In this document: positions 45,478-59,029 of the stretch, piece by piece
Position numbering within the stretch: the first letter of the stretch is position 1
How the letters are laid out: each line of letters starts with the position of its first letter
Source: Chionoecetes opilio
Lineage: Eukaryota; Arthropoda; Malacostraca; Decapoda; Majidae
Assembly (NCBI GenBank): GCA_016584305.1
Contig: JACEEZ010019115.1
Span: forward strand, 270,188 to 334,187
Direction: 5' to 3'
DNA length: 64,000 nt
The notes under the pieces: model-generated
The model's input: the letters and a program-made list of their open reading frames with translations, nothing else
Databases searched by the model: none
Told to the model about the DNA's origin: nothing
Made by a program: the position numbers and the translations under genes

Positions 45478-45886
45478 TTTTTTTTTGTTTTTTGTTTATG
45501 TTGGAGCCTATAGCGCCTGTAGGCTTATGGAGAGTCGTGATGTTGGTTGATATCGCTCGTTAGTAGCGCAGGCTGGATTTTTATAGTGACACCTGTGGTC
45601 TTAGATGAAGATCCCGTTTGTTGTGATGTTCAGATCTTCAGTTAAGCTCATGCTGCCCCTGGAGTTTCTCCGTCACATTCGCAATCGTAGAACAGGTTAT
45701 AGCTGCATGCGGGTTTCTTCAACCACGCGACGATGGATTTGACAGTTTCTCCTTGGTGGAACTTGAACTCGGGACCTTCAGCTCCCCTACCGGGTTCCTG
45801 AAGGAGTTGCCCCAGGGTAGATTCTAACTCGGGACATTGAAATCACCACTCCGAGACGCTAACCACTTGGCCACCGCCTCCCCCAC
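45478..45886 (-). mobile_element. SINE family A, copy 3
   Basis: Minus strand. The head GGCGGTGGCCAAGTGGTTAG lies at the right edge, with the B box diverged (GAGTTAGAATC); the body ends CCTACAGGCGCTATAGGC, and the tail is read as the T-rich stretch at 45,478-45,500. It splits a Jockey-like RT tail and lies in the same orientation as the two other copies. The mutated B box suggests it is older than copy 1. Confidence 0.87.
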
Positions 45887-45889
45887 TCC

Positions 45890-46247
45890 CCAAATTACTA
45901 CACGAGCCGTTGGCCTAGCCCCCGCATAGCTAATGCAGCTCTGCTGCCGTACTTGGCACCACCAGCGTCAGTTCGTTTACGTCTACGTGGGCTGGTGGAA
46001 TGCTCTCCTTGCCTCGCAGCCACGCCTTGTCGGTGTAACTGTTCAAAAGTTCAAGGAGCTTGTGAACGCGTGGCTACTGAGGTGAAGGCAATAAGATCAC
46101 AATTATCAAGAGTTGAGCATTTAGATAGGGAACACTAACTATGTCTCCTTTAGCCTGTAGATGTTACATTTATTTTGTAATGTGAATGGAAACATACTCT
46201 GTATTATGTTTTGTAGCAGTATAAATAAAAGAGAGAGAGAGAGAGAG
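45890..46247 (+). pseudogene. Jockey-like RT C-terminus and 3' UTR (right part)
   Basis: Plus strand. TTRAVGLAPA, a stop, then CRTWHHQRQFVYVYVGWWNA and VQKFKELVNAWLLR with a stop at about 46,080: the W-N-x-L and FK-x-x-V-N-x-W-L terminal motifs of these RTs. A 3' UTR follows, reading TATGTCTCCTTTAGCCTGTA and TATAAATAAAAGAGAG, then a short GA tract to 46,247. The same 3' UTR and GA tail occur in inverse orientation at 56,821-57,090, so the GA tail looks like a family property. An overlapping frame (45,953-46,138) is a shadow. Confidence 0.75.
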
Positions 46248-46550
46248 GGTTGGGGGGGAAACACACACATGGAGTTCTTGGAGTGTCTGTTGTCTATAGT
46301 TATTACTACTTTACCTAACAATAAATATTTATTATGTATTCATGGAAAATACATCATAGATTTTATAACGTTGAATATTAGCGCGAAAAGCGACTTACAA
46401 TTACGTACTTATCACAAATTTCAATGAAAAATTATTTATATCTATAGTCTTAACATAATGGACTAAGCATTTACTTCATAATACCAATAATACACTGCAA
46501 GTCGTTTCACTCCACTATCACAATATTCTACCCTGAAGCCAGCTTGATGT
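46248..46550. other. AT-rich spacer
   Basis: Unique AT-rich DNA. No gene. Confidence 0.5.
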
Positions 46551-46553
46551 TTG

Positions 46554-46593
<40 letters not shown>

Positions 46594-46654
46594 TACTACT
46601 ACTACTACTACTACTATTACTCCTACTACCACCACTACTACTACTACTACTAGT
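46554..46654. repeat. (CTA)n array
   Basis: Trinucleotide array with ACC and ATT interruptions. The same motif resumes at 48,097-48,178 on the other side of the inverted-repeat element. Confidence 0.93.
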
Positions 46655-46905
46655 AGTAATAATATTGAAAACAATACCACTACTAGTACAGCGGGTAAGC
46701 TAACCTATTGTGCATTTTTTGATAGAAGCACCAATTTTGGCAAAGAGGTAGACCAATATTTATGAACAAATTTGGATGTGGAGCCATCGCCCAACTGCCC
46801 CCTGGCGGCTGTGGCGGCCATTTTCCAAAATGGCCGCCAGCAGACACCCAAAAGACACACAAAAGTTAGATAAAGTTTGCTGCTGAAGGTTTTAGTGAAT
46901 GTTTA

Positions 46906-47184
46906 TTGAATGTTTTTAATCAAGACATGCCAGATAGCTCAGTCACATTTTGGGAGATGCTGCTGATATTATTTAACATATTTAGGCTAATTGCAGATGA
47001 AATGGCGACAAGGAAACCCATGATCAGGCATCAAATGCTGACATTCCTTGTGAATAGGCTAGATTCATTTAGGTTGTGGAAATGTTATCTGACCTTCTTC
47101 TTCTGTCTGTCAATAGCTATTCATGGACACTGCCCACGCCAATTAAGATGCCAATTAACAAAATTATTAACACAATTATGCTAA
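46906..47184 (+). CDS. Unassigned 92-codon ORF inside the inverted-repeat element
   Basis: Reads MNVFNQDMPDSSVTFWEMLL, then SIAIHGHCPRQLRCQLTKLL, with several hydrophobic stretches. No family is recognised. AT-rich codon use and overlap with non-coding-looking DNA make a remnant or chance ORF more likely than a working gene. Confidence 0.15.
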   Translation: MNVFNQDMPDSSVTFWEMLLILFNIFRLIADEMATRKPMIRHQMLTFLVNRLDSFRLWKCYLTFFFCLSIAIHGHCPRQLRCQLTKLLTQLC

Positions 47185-47425
47185 TTACATCGATAATACA
47201 ACAACAATAACACAACCAGATAGTGATAATTATGGTGGCTTGCTCTCATCAGATCAATCCTGGGCAAGTCAAATGTTATACTTCTGTGGTCAATGGACAC
47301 TACTACATTTAATTATCATGTTAATTAACACATAATCTGCTAAATGCAATATACAGATAAGTTCACTGTTTTACAGTACCTGTGTACTATCTGGAACAGT
47401 TCAGAATCTTCATCTTAAGTTTGCG

Positions 47426-47810
47426 AGTTCAGTTCTGAGAGCACTCCCCGTCGCAAGCACACAGTGGTGTGCATTCCAGACTGGCCTTCTTGCACTTGCA
47501 CTTCTTGATGCAGCCCTTCTGGCATTTGCAACGAGTCTGTATTGTAGCGGTCCCACACCAGGTCCAGTCGCGTGGCTTGATGGAGTTTTGAGAGTATGTA
47601 GGGCACAAAAACCTGCTGTGCATACTCGTTGAAGCTTTTTGCTGTAGCTGGCTTCAGCATCTGGATGATGACCGCTCCATCTAGCACAATGCAGCTGGTT
47701 GGAGGAACCTCAGACTTGGGCTGACCGAGGTCTTCTAGACAAGCGAGAAGATCACTCTTGATACCCAGCCGGATGCCACCGCCATCTGATAGTGCAGATA
47801 AGTGCTACCC
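47426..47810 (-). pseudogene. Internally deleted gene ending in a CXC (tesmin/TSO1-like) domain
   Basis: Minus strand. An open frame reads RLGIKSDLLACLEDLGQPKS, then LDGAVIIQMLKPATAKSFNE and LDLVWDRYNTDSL. It then passes by a +1 shift at about 47,530 into QTRCKCQKGCIKKCKCKKAS and LECTPLCACDGECSQN with a stop. The second part has the C-x-C-x3-4-C-x3-C-x-C-x6-C-x3-C-x-C spacing of a CXC DNA-binding domain. The first part resembles uncharacterised multi-copy invertebrate proteins whose C-termini, as I recall, carry such a CXC block hundreds of residues later. I infer an internal deletion that fused the N-terminal and C-terminal parts out of frame. Function is unknown. Confidence 0.6.
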
Positions 47811-48179
47811 ACATTAGTAACAACACGCAACATAATGTTTGCACACATTGCAAATTCAAAACAATAATTTTTTCCTGCACATTTACTCAGTGCATCTCAT
47901 TCACCTAGGGATAAGTCTTCCTCGGCAGCCACATGGCGGCCATTTTGGAAAATGGCCGCCACGGCCACCAGGGGGCAGTTGGGCGATGGCTTCACATCCA
48001 AATTTGTTCATAATATATTGGTCTACCTCGGTGCCAAAATTGGTGTTTTTATAAAAAATGCACAATAGGTTTGAATATCCTAGGTAAACCGCCCCACTAC
48101 TACTATTACTACTACTACTATTATTAATTACATTAACTACTACTAATTACTACTGCTACTACTTCTACTACTACTAATT

Positions 48180-48592
48180 ATTTGGTTTTCCCCTCCACAA
48201 CCAGGCGCATGGTAGCGAGAAAGAGGCGGTCCAATGCACATAAATCCTTGCAAGGTCTACATAACCTTGGCTGAATCCACAAAAATCTAAGTTTCATTCT
48301 TTACCCTTCACGCTCACGTCCTTTACACACTTACCCAACCTTCCCTTTGCCTATTGCCCTTCCTCCCTTTGTCCCTAGACGGCTCTAAAAGAACTCCCTA
48401 ACAAGTAAAATAAGGGAAGAGCGGGATGGGCTTTAAGGCGCGACCTAATCGAAACGTAGAATGAGGCAACGTAATGCTGTTTGAAAGTTGTTATTTACTC
48501 AGTGAGACGAGGTAGCGAGGGAAAATTTTAATATCTCTATTTCCACCTCGAAATCAGAGTTACAGTGAGATATGTAGGGAAGAAAGGATGGA
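48180..48592. other. Spacer
   Basis: Unique DNA, with no gene recognised. Confidence 0.45.
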
Positions 48593-48598
48593 AAGGGG

Positions 48599-48752
<154 letters not shown>

Positions 48753-49144
48753 AAGAAAAAAAATAGAGAAAAAAGTATGGATGAGAACTGAGATGGCCGT
48801 AGGAATGGAATGGGATAAGAAATTGGTAAGAAGATGAGTGAGGAGTAGGTAAAGGAGGGAAGTAATAAAATATAGATGATAATTAAGTATAAATGGAGGG
48901 ATGGTCGGGGAGGCAATAAAGGAGGAAGGGACAGGGAGAGGGGAAAGGAAGGGAAAGGAAGGGGTGGCAGGCTTGGTTAGACAAAACAATGTTTGGTAAG
49001 TAAACATTGAGGTTGAGAGGCACGTTGGATCTCCAGGCGAGTGTGTGATGGGTAGCCTGTGGCCGCACGTCTGTCTGTCTGCCTGCCTCCTTGCCTTCCT
49101 GATGGCACGCCCCCCTCCGTCCCCCTCGGTACCGAGAGAAAGAG

Positions 49145-49665
49145 AGAGAGCTCGCAAGGCCTCCCTCAGAGACAATCCTGCGCAGAGTACAACACCGCAC
49201 GCAGAGGGTCTGTCGACACTCTACAAGACCCAAGACCCGTCATGGAGCACAGTCCCTTACTTGAGCGGCGCTTCCCCGGACACCTCTGCTTACCAGACGA
49301 GTTGCAGAGGAGAACTGGGCGCCTCATCAATAGCGTCACGCAACAACACTTAACAAAGGATGCCACAACAATACCTACAACAACAGCAGCGAGGTCAGCT
49401 GCACCCAAACAGCCTGCAGCACCGTGGGAGGATGGCTATCCTCACGCTGATGTACAAGGTCCAGGAGCAGCAGGAACCACACCTGGAGGCACTCGATGGT
49501 CCTTGGAGGAGGACGGAGCGGAAAACGATGCGCCAAAGAGCATGAACAGCCGCGAAACCAGCGCTGGGGACGCCTTGGTGACTTCAGAGGACATTGGACG
49601 AAGGTCACAACAAGTCCATCACCACAGTAATCTTTGGTTGATATCAGGGTCACTTTTGAAATAGC
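49145..49665 (+). pseudogene. Jockey-like RT C-terminal fragment, frameshifted
   Basis: Plus strand. Blocks in shifting frames: TLYKTQ and VMEHSPLL at about 49,218-49,265, RRTGRLINSVTQ near 49,310, LQHRGRMAILTLMYKVQEQQ near 49,418-49,480, then EALDGPWRRTERK. These correspond to the YK-x-x-VR-x-x-MEY, RLI and LQ-x-RR blocks seen also at 45,230-45,420 and 360-520, so a third related fragment lies in this window. There is no palm and no 3' end. The 201-codon frame across it is a partial shadow. Confidence 0.7.
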
Positions 49666-49862
49666 TACCCCAGCAACAGGGAATTCCTTGGCTGTGATGA
49701 CGTTGTAAACACCCTATTCAATATACACCTGAACATCATACATACATAATGTAAATTTTTAAGTTGAAATTATAATAGACGAAAGTTTTCAAACTCTCGA
49801 AAATATTACTATTATGTAAACAAAAACAAGGAATGAAAACCATATAACTATCTCACACACAG
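49666..49862. other. Short AT-rich spacer
   Basis: Nothing recognised. Confidence 0.5.
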
Positions 49863-49863
<1 letters not shown>

Positions 49864-49902
<39 letters not shown>

Positions 49903-49915
49903 AGACACAGACACA

Positions 49916-49960
<45 letters not shown>
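49864..49960. repeat. (CA)n with ACACAG units
   Basis: CA array with four ACACAG units in the middle, directly upstream of a SINE. Confidence 0.93.
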
Positions 49961-49961
<1 letters not shown>

Positions 49962-49962
<1 letters not shown>

Positions 49963-50265
49963 TGGGGTACTCCGTGGTGTAGGGGAAGCACGCTCGGTTC
50001 ACAACCGAGAAGTCCCGGGTTCGATCCCCGGGCGGAGCGGAAACAGATGGGTTGTTTCCTTAAAACCAGAGCCCCTGTCCACCCAGCAGTGAATGGGTAC
50101 CGGGTGTTAGTCGGGGTTTGTGACCTGCTCTCCGGGGTGCTGGCTTCGGCCAACACAAAGCACTAAGGATGAATGATAAAAATGTTGATATGGAGACGGG
50201 GCCACACGAGCTTTGCTCTGGCCCTGTAAAACACAACTAGATGAATACAACTAGATGAATACACA
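49962..50265 (+). mobile_element. tRNA-Val-like SINE
   Basis: The head folds like a tRNA: ACTCCG..CGGAGC acceptor, A box TGGTGTAGGGGAAGC, anticodon stem CTCGG/CCGAG around the loop TTCACAA (a CAC, Val-type anticodon), and a perfect T arm with CCGGGTTCGATCCCCGG. The body of ~200 bp (GGGTACCGGGTGTTAGTCGG, GCTGGCTTCGGCCAACAC) ends with two ACAACTAGATGAATAC units and then AC repeats to 50,340. A free tRNA gene is unlikely because a long body and repeat tail follow. A tail-only relative lies at 44,828-44,910. Confidence 0.85.
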
Positions 50266-50296
50266 CACACACGCACACACGCACACACGCACGCAC

Positions 50297-50338
<42 letters not shown>

Positions 50339-50860
50339 ACAGCTAAATAAAATCTGATTCCTCTCCCTCACAGTGTCACCAGTGCGTATTTATAACTAAT
50401 TCCCTATCCAGCCCTGGCTTCTCTCTTGTCCCTTTCATCATCGCCTCAGCCAGTCATGACGCACTTTTCCCCCTCCCTCTTCCCACCCACCGCCACGCTG
50501 CCTCACAAGTGATATTCACGGGATATACAGTAAAGCGTCCCTGCCAGGAATAATTAACAAGGCACGTGAAGGCACAGCGTCACCTCATGATATATTGAAG
50601 AATAATATTAGTCTGGGAAACTATAATGTATTTCTTGTTGCTTCTCCATGGCTTGCCTTGATGTATATTTACGTGCATATGATATGAATGAATATACGCA
50701 GGTAGGTGAACGTTATATATAAATAAACTGCATAATATCGTAATGAATATGCATACCTCGCCTAACTAAATGAACAAATGCATCAAAGCAAATCCTTAGT
50801 CGTCGAGGAGCCTCATATCAGCTATCTGTATGTCTTTTTTCGTTTTCATATATTTGTATA
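50266..50860. other. CA/CGCA tail and unique spacer
   Basis: CA and CGCA units to about 50,340, then unique DNA with no gene. Confidence 0.5.
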
Positions 50861-51058
50861 TGTACGTCTGTCTTTACGTCTTTGTGTACGTCTGTCTTTA
50901 CGTCTTTGTGTACGTCTGTCTTTACGTCTTTGTGTACGTCTGTCTTTACGTCTTTGTGTACGTCTGTCTTTACGTCTTTGTGTACGTCTGTCTTTACGTC
51001 TTTGTGTACGTCTGTCTTTACGTCTTTGTGTACGTTTGTCTTTACGTCTTTGTGTACG
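50861..51058. repeat. 24-bp minisatellite (TACGTCTGTCTTTACGTCTTTGTG), about 8 units
   Basis: Eight nearly identical 24-bp units, each made of two related 12-mers (ACGTCTGTCTTT and ACGTCTTTGTGT). Because 24 is divisible by three and no unit contains a stop, all three plus frames and one minus frame stay open (for example VRLSLRLC and HKDVKTDV repeats). No flanking coding evidence supports a protein. Confidence 0.95.
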
Positions 51059-52215
51059 GGGTGTAGCAGGACCATTGCTAGGACGACATACTTACAGGAA
51101 CAAAAGGTTGTGGTGTGGGTGGATTGGTCAGATATGGCTTATTGGTGTGTTTGCCTTATGATGTGTAAGTGGAAATGGACAAATACTCAGCTGTAGTTGT
51201 AGTTGTAGACAGGAGTTGTATTAACAGGAAACTTGTAAATATACACTGACAGGAATGCTGCCAGGCAGGTCAGCGGCTTGCCTGTGCGCCGAGCAGACAA
51301 TCCAAAACTGAACCTGCTTGAACTATGACCAGTTCCTCGTCACTAGGAACCGACTGGTGACGAGGTGAGCTTCATGCTCGCGGGGCAAGGAAAGAGGGTT
51401 GCCAATTTAGCCTATACGGTCACCACGTACAGTGCATTCCTGGATATGAGTAAATGTGTTTTCTGTATAGTATTGCATAAGGACGAAGGATTTTTGACCA
51501 CCCTAGTGCTTGGTTAGTGTTCATGTATAATTAACACAAAACTAAATGATAAAGGTGCAAATTGATAAAGGAGTTTTTTGTTATTGAAAGAAAATGAAGA
51601 AAACATATTATGTATAGTAGGTATAAAACTTCTGGAAAAGAATACACATAAAAAATTTAAAATACCTCAAAATCAACGAAACTTCGATGGTAAAACAAAA
51701 CATGGTGATTAAAGAAACGAATCAAATAAACAAAATAATTCCAAAAATGTCCAAAAAAATAGAAGAAAAAACTGAAATCAAGGAAACGTAAATGAATAAA
51801 AATACTGTACGTAGTTCAACAATATTAAGACGATAATAAGGTCAACCATGAAAAATACACACATAAGCAAACAAATGAATTAACAGAGAAATGAATAATG
51901 AAAAATAAACAATGAAAAAGAGGACCATAAGTGAAGGGATTATATATTACGTACAGTTTAGAGGTACAGGCAACATAAGCACAGTATGATGCAGTAGGTA
52001 GCCATGTAAGAGCATTAATACAAACAACAATTAAGGATTTCATTAATACAATCAGCGTATGTTTGTTACAAGTGTAGACAACAAACACAAAAACTGGCAA
52101 AGATTTTGTATCTGCATCGCCACCGAGGGAATCATCATCGCGACACCCTCGATTAGATTGCGTGTCGCATTAAAATGATAAATTAACGTCAAACAAACAA
52201 CACCCCTAAAATATA
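51059..52215. other. Unique AT-rich DNA
   Basis: No gene. A hairpin CCTCGTCAC..GTGACGAGG lies at about 51,332-51,363. Confidence 0.5.
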
Positions 52216-52219
52216 TGGA

Positions 52220-52862
52220 TGTTGGACGGAGGGGTAGAGGGGGGAAGGAGGGGTGTAAGGAGGGGGGAAGGAGGGGTGTTAAGGAGGGGGGAAGGAGGGG
52301 TGTCAAGGAGGGGGGAATGAGGGGGTGTAAGGAGGGGGGAATGAGGGGTGTAAGGAGGGGGGAAGGAGGGGTGTCAAGGAGGGGGGAAGGAGGGTGTGTC
52401 AAGGAGGGGGGAAGGAGGGGTGTCAAGGAGGGGGAAGAGGGGGTGTCAAGGAGGGGGAAGGAGGGGTGTAAGGAGGGGGGAAGGAGGGGTGTTAAGGAGG
52501 GGGAATGAGGGGGTGTCAAGGAGGGGGGAAGGAGGGGTGTCAAGGAGGGGGGAATGAGGGGGTGTCAAGGAGGGGGGAAGGAGGGGTGTCAAGGAGGGGG
52601 GAATGAGGGAGTGTCAAGGAGGGGGGAATGAGGGGTGTCAAGGAGGGGGGAATGAGGGGGTGTCAAGGAGGGGGAAGAGGGGGTGTCAAAGGGGGGGGAA
52701 TGAGGGGGTGTCAAGGAGGGGGGAATGAGGGGTGTCAAGGAGGGGGGAATGAGGGGTGTCAAGTGGGGGGGGTGTCAAGGAGGGGGGAATGAGGGGGTGT
52801 CAAGGAGGGGGAATGAGGGGGTGTCAAGGAGGGGGGAATGAGGGGGTGTCAAGGAGGGCTGG
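52220..52862. repeat. G-rich minisatellite, unit ~26 bp (GTGTCAAGGAGGGGGGAATG)
   Basis: About 25 units of GTGTCAAGGAGGGGGGAA-GAGGG in variant lengths of 24-27 bp. Every unit carries a run of 5-6 G and one of 4-5 G on the plus strand, so many overlapping G-quadruplex arrangements are possible. The Gly/Arg/Glu-rich frame is an artefact. Confidence 0.95.
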
Positions 52863-52926
52863 GAGGGGGGAAGGGAGGAATATGAGTGTTGACCTTTTAT
52901 TAATTTTTCCTGACTATTTACCGACG

Positions 52927-52927
<1 letters not shown>

Positions 52928-53009
<82 letters not shown>

Positions 53010-53238
53010 TGTGGTGTGTGCGTGTGTGCGTGCGTGCGTGCGTGTCGTGCGTGGTGCGTCGTGGTGCGTGTGTGGTGGTGCTGTGCGTGTGTGTGCGTGC
53101 GTGGTGCGTGCGTGCGTGCGTGGTGTGGTGTGTGCGTGGTGTGCGTGCGTGCGTGCGTGCGTGCGTGCGTGGTGCGTGGTGCGTGGTGCTGTGCGTGCGT
53201 GGTGCGTGGTGTGTGCGCGGCGTGCGGCGGGCGTTGCG

Positions 53239-53287
<49 letters not shown>

Positions 53288-53336
53288 TGTGTGTGTGTGT
53301 TGTGGTGTTGTGTGTGTGTGTGTGTGTGTGTGTGTC
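52928..53336. repeat. (GT)n array with GTGC and GTGGTGC variants
   Basis: GT units at both ends and a middle portion (53,020-53,235) of GTGC and GTGGTGC units. All frames are low-complexity. Confidence 0.96.
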
Positions 53337-53951
53337 TCATCAACTGAACCTTTCACATTCCTCCGATGTTTTTTTTTATTCACAATGTCCTAATATTCTT
53401 TCCTCTTATTATAAAAAAAACTTATTATATTTGCTGTTGATTGGCATATTGCATCATTCTTTCAGGCCATAATAGCTGGAATAGTAAAAGCCGATTGTTG
53501 ATAAGATAGGATAGTTGATAAGATAGATAGATAAAGCTGGATAGTTTGAGCACGACCTCCTTCCTGTATTTCTGGAAACACTCGTAATATTGAAGCCTTA
53601 TTGAGTCGAGGATGAACTAAATGATCGCTTTGTGGATTAAATGGGAGGTAATCTAAGGTGATAGGACCTTGGGGGAAGGAGCGAGAGGGTAAGGTAATGG
53701 GGAAGAGAAGGGGAGGTAGGGAAGAAAGTAAAAAATAGTCAGGAAGTGGAGAGAATAAGTTGGTATTGGATAAAAGAGGGGAAGGAAGAAGAAAGGATTT
53801 AGTAGGAAGGAGGAGCTTAATGAGGCTCAGGGAAAGGGAGGGGGGAGATGAGGTAGAGGTGGGAGTCACAAGTCATGCCCTGCTATTACAATCACTTCTT
53901 GCTGTACAGCACTCACCCTAAAAAAAAATACTACAGCGGTTACTGTACCTA
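53337..53951. other. Spacer
   Basis: Unique, partly purine-rich DNA. The minus ORF at 53,462-53,869 has biased Ser/Pro/Leu content from that purine strand and no domain. Confidence 0.45.
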
Positions 53952-53963
53952 TAGCTAAAACAA

Positions 53964-54142
53964 GATAAGATAAGATTTTCATCCTATCTAGACACTTTGC
54001 AAGTAGAAACTACAAGGTTATTGACTATACAAAGCGCCGCCACGTCAGCATGAACTAGGCGGACTCGAACCGCTGACCGAATGCACAGGGACGCTGCACA
54101 TTGGGAACTCACGTCTCTACCAACCTTGCCACCCTGACGGGC
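53964..54142 (-). mobile_element. SINE family B, copy 1 (full length, 12-bp TSD)
   Basis: Minus strand. GCCCGTCAGGGTGGCAAGGT starts the head with an A box TGGCAAGGTTGG, and the B box is GCGGTTCGAGTCCGCC. The 179-bp element ends in ATCTTATCTTATC tail repeats. Perfect 12-bp TSDs TAGCTAAAACAA lie at 53,952-53,963 and 54,143-54,154. The promoter boxes match the tRNA consensus closely, so this is a young copy. Confidence 0.92.
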
Positions 54143-54154
54143 TAGCTAAAACAA

Positions 54155-57090
<2,936 letters not shown>

Positions 57091-57092
57091 CC

Positions 57093-57590
<498 letters not shown>

Positions 57591-57591
57591 A

Positions 57592-57856
<265 letters not shown>

Positions 57857-57887
57857 GAAAATAAAATTCTGTGTATGAACGAGTATA

Positions 57888-58069
57888 AGATAAGATAAGA
57901 TTTTCATCCTATCTAGACACTTTGCAAGTACACCAACTACAAGGTTATTGACTATACAAAGCGCCGCCACGTCAGCACGAACTAGGCGGACTCGAACCGC
58001 TGACCGATTGCGCAGGGACGCTGCACATTGAGAGCTCACGTCTCTACCAACCTTGCCACCCTGACGGGC
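57888..58069 (-). mobile_element. SINE family B, copy 2 (full length, 13-bp TSD)
   Basis: About 95% identical by eye to copy 1 over the full length, in the same orientation. It has the same A box (TGGCAAGGTTGG), B box (GGTTCGAGTCC) and ATCTTATCTTATC tail. Perfect 13-bp TSDs ATGAACGAGTATA lie at 57,875-57,887 and 58,070-58,082. Confidence 0.93.
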
Positions 58070-58082
58070 ATGAACGAGTATA

Positions 58083-59025
58083 GATTGATCTGAGTCACGT
58101 AAATGCTTAACTAGCTACAACAATTAGTTCTGTGAAACGTGAAACGCATAGTGAAGAGGATACACACCAGCACCTGGTTTCGCGTTGTTGTGGAGCAATA
58201 TTTACATTCGCGTAACACGGTAGAATAAATATTTGTCTCTAGTTGTCAAAATTAATTAATACTCCTTTTTTTCTTTCCAAACAGAAAAGGAGGAAACCAA
58301 GATGGATAAATATACTAATACACCCCACCGGCTGTGGATGTCCGCGGATGTAGCGCAGATATCTATTCAGCGTCCATTTGCCATCCACATGTGTCCCCTC
58401 TATCCGTCTACAGTCCTATGTTCGTCCCGACTCCTCCGTGACGCGTAAAATAAATATAGAACACGATGTTATTGGATTAAGATTTATATTACGGTAAACG
58501 ACGCATGATTGTGATGTTGAACATCTTACAGAAGAAATTTACGGCAATTCGGGCATGAAGGACGTGCAGCGGACGTAAGCGCGGATGTCTATCTAGCATC
58601 CATTTGGCATCCACAAGTGTCCGCTCTGTCCACCTATAATCCTATGGTCGTCCGTGAGGCGTAAAAGAAATATAGAACACGATGTTATTGGATCCAAATT
58701 TATAATATTATATTTAATATCTTATAATTTATATTACTATATTTATATTTAACCTAAATAGCGGATATAACTATAATTAATTCAATAAAACATAACCCAA
58801 ACCTATCCCTAAACTTAAGTTAAATTTAGGTTAAGATAAGGTTTGGTTTAGGTTTGATTTAGGTTTGGTTAGGTTTAGGATAGGCTTGAATTAAGTTTTG
58901 TAGAGTTATTTTGAGTTATAACCGTTATTTAGGTTACATAAGCGGCAGGGAAGCTAATCGGACGGGGGTTTGATGGCGGGGGGGGAGGTGGAGGTCTTTC
59001 TTCTACTTCTCTTTTCTTACTTCTC
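58083..59025. other. AT-rich DNA with a ~235-bp spaced direct repeat and TTTAGG-like tract
   Basis: Segments at about 58,335-58,485 and 58,565-58,705 are diverged direct repeats (ATTTGCCATCCACA versus ATTTGGCATCCACA, ATATAGAACACGATGTTATT in both). At 58,800-58,890 a tract of TTAGGTTTAGG-type words resembles degenerate arthropod telomere sequence. No gene. Confidence 0.6.
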
Positions 59026-59029
59026 TCTT

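Larger units (their letters stand above)
46691..48094. mobile_element. 1.4 kb long-inverted-repeat element with CXC-gene remnant
   Basis: The arms at 46,691-46,840 and 47,931-48,094 are inverted repeats of about 150 bp, near 90% identical by eye (CCTATTGTGCATTTTTT, ACCAATTTTGGCA, GAGGTAGACCAATAT, CCATCGCCCAACTGCC). Each arm ends inward in its own palindrome, GGCGGCCATTTT with a 2-nt spacer, which resembles paired YY1-type ATGGC sites. CTA arrays lie on both sides, so it may have inserted into a CTA array. The inside carries a deleted gene on the minus strand and an unassigned plus-strand ORF. Confidence 0.75.

Noticed and set aside
49970..50045. Functional tRNA-Val gene
   Set aside because: The cloverleaf is good, but a 200-bp body, doubled tail unit and CA tail follow, as in a SINE.
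50861..51058. CRISPR array
   Set aside because: Direct tandem units with no spacers, in a eukaryotic setting; it is a minisatellite.
52756..53472. 238-codon ORF ending in apparently normal sequence
   Set aside because: It runs through the G-rich minisatellite and the GT/GTGC array; the only non-repeat part is a chance tail.
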